From Rhipidocladum racemiflorum (taxonomy: Eukaryota > Streptophyta > Magnoliopsida > Poales > Poaceae): DNA of 64,000 bases. A model generated the notes under the pieces. That model searched no databases, was not told the DNA's origin, and saw nothing but the letters and a program-made list of their open reading frames with translations. The translations under genes were made by a program, and so were the position numbers. This document shows positions 60,251 through 64,000 of the stretch, piece after piece. Location: positions 1,010,983-1,074,982 of the forward strand of contig JAYEVF010000030.1 of assembly GCA_036346355.1 (NCBI GenBank). The letters run 5' to 3'. Each line of letters opens with the position of its first letter. Positions within the stretch are counted from its first letter, which is position 1.

Positions 60251-62797
60251 GAGCATCTCCAACAAGGCTCTCCAAATTTCACTCTCCAAAAATCATATTT
60301 AGAGAGCTCTCCAAAAATTTGACTCTCTATATCTCCTTCCTCTCCAACAACACTCTCTATATCACACTCTCTATTTTCTCTCCTCTATATTTTAATCATA
60401 TTCCATAACCGCCATAGCAGTAAGTTGAATTTTTTGACCGGGTAAATTCGAACGGCTATATTCCAATGCGGGAATTTAAAATTCAAAATTTATTGTAACC
60501 ACCACGCTGCAACGGTTATTTTTCAACGGGTAAATTCGAATGTCTATATTATTCTTGTCTATATATACATCACCATTTACCTTTCATTCATGCTTTAATA
60601 TTTGTGCAAATTCAAAAAAAAAAAAAAATCATAGAAGCACCTCTCAAACTTAAGTCTACCAAATTCCTTGGAACCATCATGGGATTATTTGGAGAGACTA
60701 AATTGGGACGTTTACACGAATTCATCAAACATTTTACATGCTCTTTTATTCCAATAAAAGCCAACAAATGGCTAGCTAGCTCTCACTGATTCAAGTACAT
60801 ACAGAAGTCTATGAGCTTCATCGTTTTCTGTTAAGAAAAGCTACATCCCACAAATCTAGAACCATCGATCTTATTTCTTTTTCTTTTTCTCATGCATCCT
60901 CACTAGCGAACTTGTCAAAGTAGGACAACATCTCCGAGTTAACTCTCTCGGGCTGCTCTTGCTGGAGGAAATGGTGGCCTTCGATGACAGCAATCTCAAG
61001 ATCTGGAACATTGAACTTGAAACCCCCACTCTTGATGTAGGCCTCGGTTCTAAAGGACTGGAGACCAAGGTCCTTGTCACCAGCAATGAACTTGGCAGTC
61101 ACTGAAATTTTCGCACCTTGCTAGGGAGCAGTAAGCTTCCAATTCCTGCATTTGCCATATATTAGTGCAGCTAAATCAAATAGAAATTAGAAGGCATGCA
61201 CAGAAGAGAAGGTAAGCAATTTACATGTCCATCATGCGGTAGTGGCTGAGTAGCCGGTGAACCCAGTTTTCTGAAACTTTACAAAGATATCTTGGCCCGA
61301 TTCATTGGAAATACCTCCCAGAGATCGATACGCCCCTGTGTTGTTCCTGTGAAAATAGATCAAGAACAAGAATATTTGAAAGCAACCCCACACAACGAGA
61401 CTGCAGATTACTTGCCTTTATAGCGTACTGAACAATGAACAGTAAATACTAAAAATAGGAAATAGTGCAGGTGGACAGCAACGATAATTCCTCTCTGCCT
61501 TTCCATATTCTGCGCCAGATCCTAAAGACTAGGACTCACTAAAGACTGGGACACCAGATCCTAATGACTAGGACTTATAACAGAACATACTCAATCAACG
61601 CATACTTATCTGACTATTTCATGGCGATTCGAGCGCAACTTGCTGCGCAAGTTCGTAAACAATTCGCTCGACAAACGCTCAACTTCAGAAAACAGCAAAA
61701 GATGTATTTCAGCTCTTCCAGGTTCCTGCAGACATGAGTTTTTTTACCATGATTTAGAATGTCACTTACATTAAAATTTCTCCAGTGAGTCATAGCACAG
61801 TGCTAATGAAGAATCAAGCAAACCTTTAAATATTTATTTATGCTCTACACCAGATGTGCTCATGATATATACCCCAAACAAATTAAGCAAAAAAAAAATT
61901 CTATTCACAACATCCGCTGTGAGATTGTTAAAATGTTTTGCAGAGAAAATTGCAGTTTGTACGCATCACAGCCCTCCAACAGTAAGGCCTAATTTCTAAC
62001 AGGAGTGGTGCAAGAGAGTGCATTTCACTGCAAAGAATGCTTCTATGGTCCTCAAGAATAAAACTTCAAAGATCTTAGAGGACTTTTTGGTTAGTGGTTA
62101 CATGGAGACTATTTTCATTTGCTTTGGTTCAGGAAATTTCAATTTCAGACAACTCGCGCATTGCGTCCATGTATGAGTTCGATCGCAAGAGGAAGAATGG
62201 ATGCTAAAATTAAATCAGAAGACACAGCCAAGGATCACCACCTGGAACATGAGGTGGAAGATGGTATAGGCGGCGGGGTCGGCGGGGGCTTCAAAGTCTC
62301 CGTAGCCGCGGAGGTCGGGGGCGAGGGTGAGGAAGCCGCGGGCGGCGAGGGCAGCCATCTGGTGGCGCCACGAGAACCATAGCTCCGGGAAGTCGTGGAT
62401 CGAGCACCGCTTGATCCAGCGGGGCCTTGCTCGGCGGCGTGGAGGGAGATGCCGTTGACGTCGGCGTTCGATTGCTGACCTGCGCTGCTTACCGGGCCTC
62501 CATGGATGACTGAGGAACTCTGGCTTCGGATGGAGGTGGTGGCGGAGACTGCGTCGCCGCATCGGCCGATGGGCGAGGAGAAGATGAGGGGGCAATGTCC
62601 CTGTGCTCGCGCGAATGAGGGTGCCCAACAGCCTTGGCCGGATAGCGAGCGGAGAGAGAATCGCTAAATTTAGGGATTCTCTCTCCCCTCGCAAATTTTG
62701 GGGAGGAAGCTGGGGAGGCTGTTGGAGGAGGAAGAATGGAGTCACTCGTCAAAATATACAGATAGAGAGCTGAGTAAGGGGTCTTTTGGAGATGCTC
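60251..62797. mobile_element. PIF/Harbinger-ended element carrying a gene fragment, 2547 bp
   Basis: Both ends begin GAGCATCTCCAA (inverted), with TTA at 60248-60250 and 62798-62800. The first tandem copy to the left (59931-59940, CATTAAGAAC) shows the same site without the insert, so the inserted segment is defined to the base. Between the ends lie AT-rich sequence and a minus-strand epoxide hydrolase pseudogene. This is the form of a Pack-type element: transposon ends around host gene sequence. The inverted repeats are short (about 12-13 bp). No Harbinger transposase is present. Confidence 0.82.
60890..62460 (-). pseudogene. Epoxide hydrolase (alpha/beta hydrolase fold) fragment, captured
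   Basis: Soluble epoxide hydrolases open epoxides with water. Three exon-like blocks remain. 62242-62460 encodes the N-terminal part (VNGISLHAAEQGPAG, then after a frameshift FPELWFSWRHQMAALAARG and LAPDLRGYGD, the usual oxyanion-region and strand-4 motifs), ending at a GT. 61225-61345 reads KFQKTGFTG, then a frameshift to LLSHYRMMDM. 60890-61145 reads NWKLTAP, a stop (TAG where Trp is expected), then TAKFIAGDKDLGLQSF and GHHFLQQEQPE, which includes the catalytic His region. The nucleophile Asp exon (HDWG motif) was not found; ~900 bp between the first two blocks has no matching frame. It is clearly non-functional. Confidence 0.85.
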
Positions 62798-62800
62798 TTA

Positions 62801-63037
62801 AGAACGAAAGCCACGTTGCAACATCAGTACCATGACTAGCTAACACGAAACACAAGGAAGATAGATGCACGGAATCATTTTACTTTTTCCTCTTTTCATC
62901 CTGACGAAAGGATGCAGCAATACGATGTCTGTTGTTGAAAATTTTGTTGTCGAGTATGTTCTTAACAATTTAAATGGTCTCGGTTGGTAATCCTATCATC
63001 CATGATCCATCTCATCAGGTGGATTCTGGAATCTCTA
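62801..63037. other. Short flank between the Pack-type element and the Helitrons
   Basis: Starts with the tail of the second tandem copy (to about 62822). The rest shows no gene. Confidence 0.5.
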
Positions 63038-63312
63038 TCTCTACTATTATAAAGCAACAGTTGGTGGCGGTGGTGAGTTCTACCCACGTCATTAATTGCC
63101 CTGCTTAATTGCCCTGCTTAATTGCCCTACTTAATTGCCCTGCTTAATTGCCCTACGCAAAAAACGAAGCGTTACTTTAATTAGTCAGCTTTCGCAAGAA
63201 ACGAAGCGTTAAAGATAGATGTTTGATCTTGTGAAATAAATTTTTTATTTTTTAATCTTTATTTTTCGTTATCAATTTTGTTTTTCGTAGCAATGCACGG
63301 GCATGTAACTAG
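63038..63312 (+). mobile_element. Non-autonomous Helitron, copy 1 (275 bp)
   Basis: 5' end TCTCTACTATTATAAAG preceded by A; 3' end GGGCATGTAACTAG (CTRR type) followed by T, as expected for insertion between A and T without target duplication. A 14-bp unit (TAATTGCCCTGCT) occurs five times near the 5' end. Confidence 0.88.
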
Positions 63313-63385
63313 TATACTAATAAATTATAGGACCTCATCGAAGAAACCAAGCTATGTCGGACTTACGTGCAAAGGCGGAGCAAAA

Positions 63386-63647
63386 TCTCTACTATTATAA
63401 AGCAACAGTTGGTGGCGGTGGTGAGTTCTACCCACGTCATTAATTGCCCTGCTTAATTGCCCTACTTAATTGCCCTGCTTAATTGCCCTACGCAAAAAAC
63501 GAAGCGTTGCTTTAATTAGCCAACTTTCGCAAGAAACGAAGCGTTAAAGATAGATGTTTGATCTTGTGAAATAAATTTTTTATTTTTTAATCTTTATTTT
63601 TCGTTATCAATTTTGTTTTTCGTAGCAATGCACGGGCATGTAACTAG
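63386..63647 (+). mobile_element. Non-autonomous Helitron, copy 2 (262 bp)
   Basis: Same ends as copy 1, with four of the 14-bp units. It is preceded by the spacer that follows copy 1 and followed by the first 15 bases of the same spacer. Confidence 0.88.
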
Positions 63648-63662
63648 TATACTAATAAATTA

Positions 63663-63924
63663 TCTCTACTATTATAAAGCATCAGTTGGTGGTAGTGGTG
63701 AGTTCTACCCACGTCATTAATTACCCTGCTTAATTGCCCTACTTAATTGCCCTGCTTAATTGCCCTACGCAAAAAACGAAGCGTTGCTTTAATTAGCCAG
63801 CTTTCGCAAGAAACGAAGCGTTAAAGATAGATGTTTGATCTTGTGAAATAATTTTTTTATTTTTTAATCTTTATTTTTCATTATCAATTTTGTTTTTCGT
63901 AGCAACGCACGGGCATGTAACTAG
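63663..63924 (+). mobile_element. Non-autonomous Helitron, copy 3 (262 bp), inserted in the spacer
   Basis: Inserted between ...AATAAATTA and TAGGACC of the spacer. The uninterrupted spacer after copy 1 (63313-63385) gives the empty site, confirming precise TC...CTAG borders and no target duplication. It has four 14-bp units, so it is closest to copy 2. Confidence 0.9.
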
Positions 63925-64000
63925 TAGGACCTCATCGAAGAAACCAAGCTATGTCGGACTTACGTGCAAAGGCGGAGCAAAAATGGAAACCCTCTTAACG

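Noticed and set aside
62119..62382. 87-aa plus-strand Gly/Glu-rich frame
   Set aside because: Antisense of the epoxide hydrolase exon; glycine run reflects the complementary strand.

Overview
The window is nuclear DNA from a plant, almost certainly a grass (Poaceae). The evidence is plant D-type cyclin and P-type PPR genes, grass-style transposons (Tat-lineage gypsy, copia, MULE, CACTA, hAT, PIF/Harbinger, Helitron) and a very low density of host genes. No species was assigned.

Host genes are few. A D-type cyclin resembling the CYCD4 group lies on the minus strand (4771-6657, six exons, 346 codons). A P-type pentatricopeptide repeat protein resembling Arabidopsis At5g18475 lies on the plus strand (56257-57765, intronless, 502 aa). 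A broken epoxide hydrolase copy (60890-62460) and a decayed tRNA-Phe (19020-19092) are also present.

Everything else is mobile or repetitive DNA. From left to right: a copia remnant (1-890); a copia element with both LTRs just upstream of the cyclin (7008-13340); two adjacent non-autonomous hAT elements (14813-15345 and 15429-15846); a CACTA derivative (16047-18576); an inverted-repeat element whose left arm has grown into a ~121-bp minisatellite (21490-23190); two MITEs (23584-23865 and 23916-24190); a foldback MULE (24330-36935) split by a complete 11.7-kb gypsy element (24808-36465, target duplication ACATA on both sides); a near-perfect 380-bp foldback (38235-38614); a second gypsy element (38749-50317); a Harbinger-type MITE (50532-51090); a 4.77-kb MuDR-type MULE with 9-bp target duplications (51293-56058); and, right of the PPR gene, a Stowaway-like MITE, a Harbinger MITE, a 2.5-kb Harbinger-ended element enclosing the epoxide hydrolase pseudogene, and three short Helitrons.

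Three arrangements stand out. First, the MULE has a ruined transposase but an apparently intact, convergently oriented second gene for a 152-aa GRF zinc-finger protein with a C-terminal membrane segment. Second, the epoxide hydrolase fragment sits between Harbinger-type ends with TTA duplications, and a tandem repeat next to it preserves the empty insertion site. Third, both gypsy elements have the dual RNase H organisation of the Tat lineage and each carries a different antisense reading frame: one resembles the Transposase_28 family, the other the plant mobile domain. Several boundaries were set by matching terminal repeats and target duplications by eye. Family names come from motif recognition, not from database searches.
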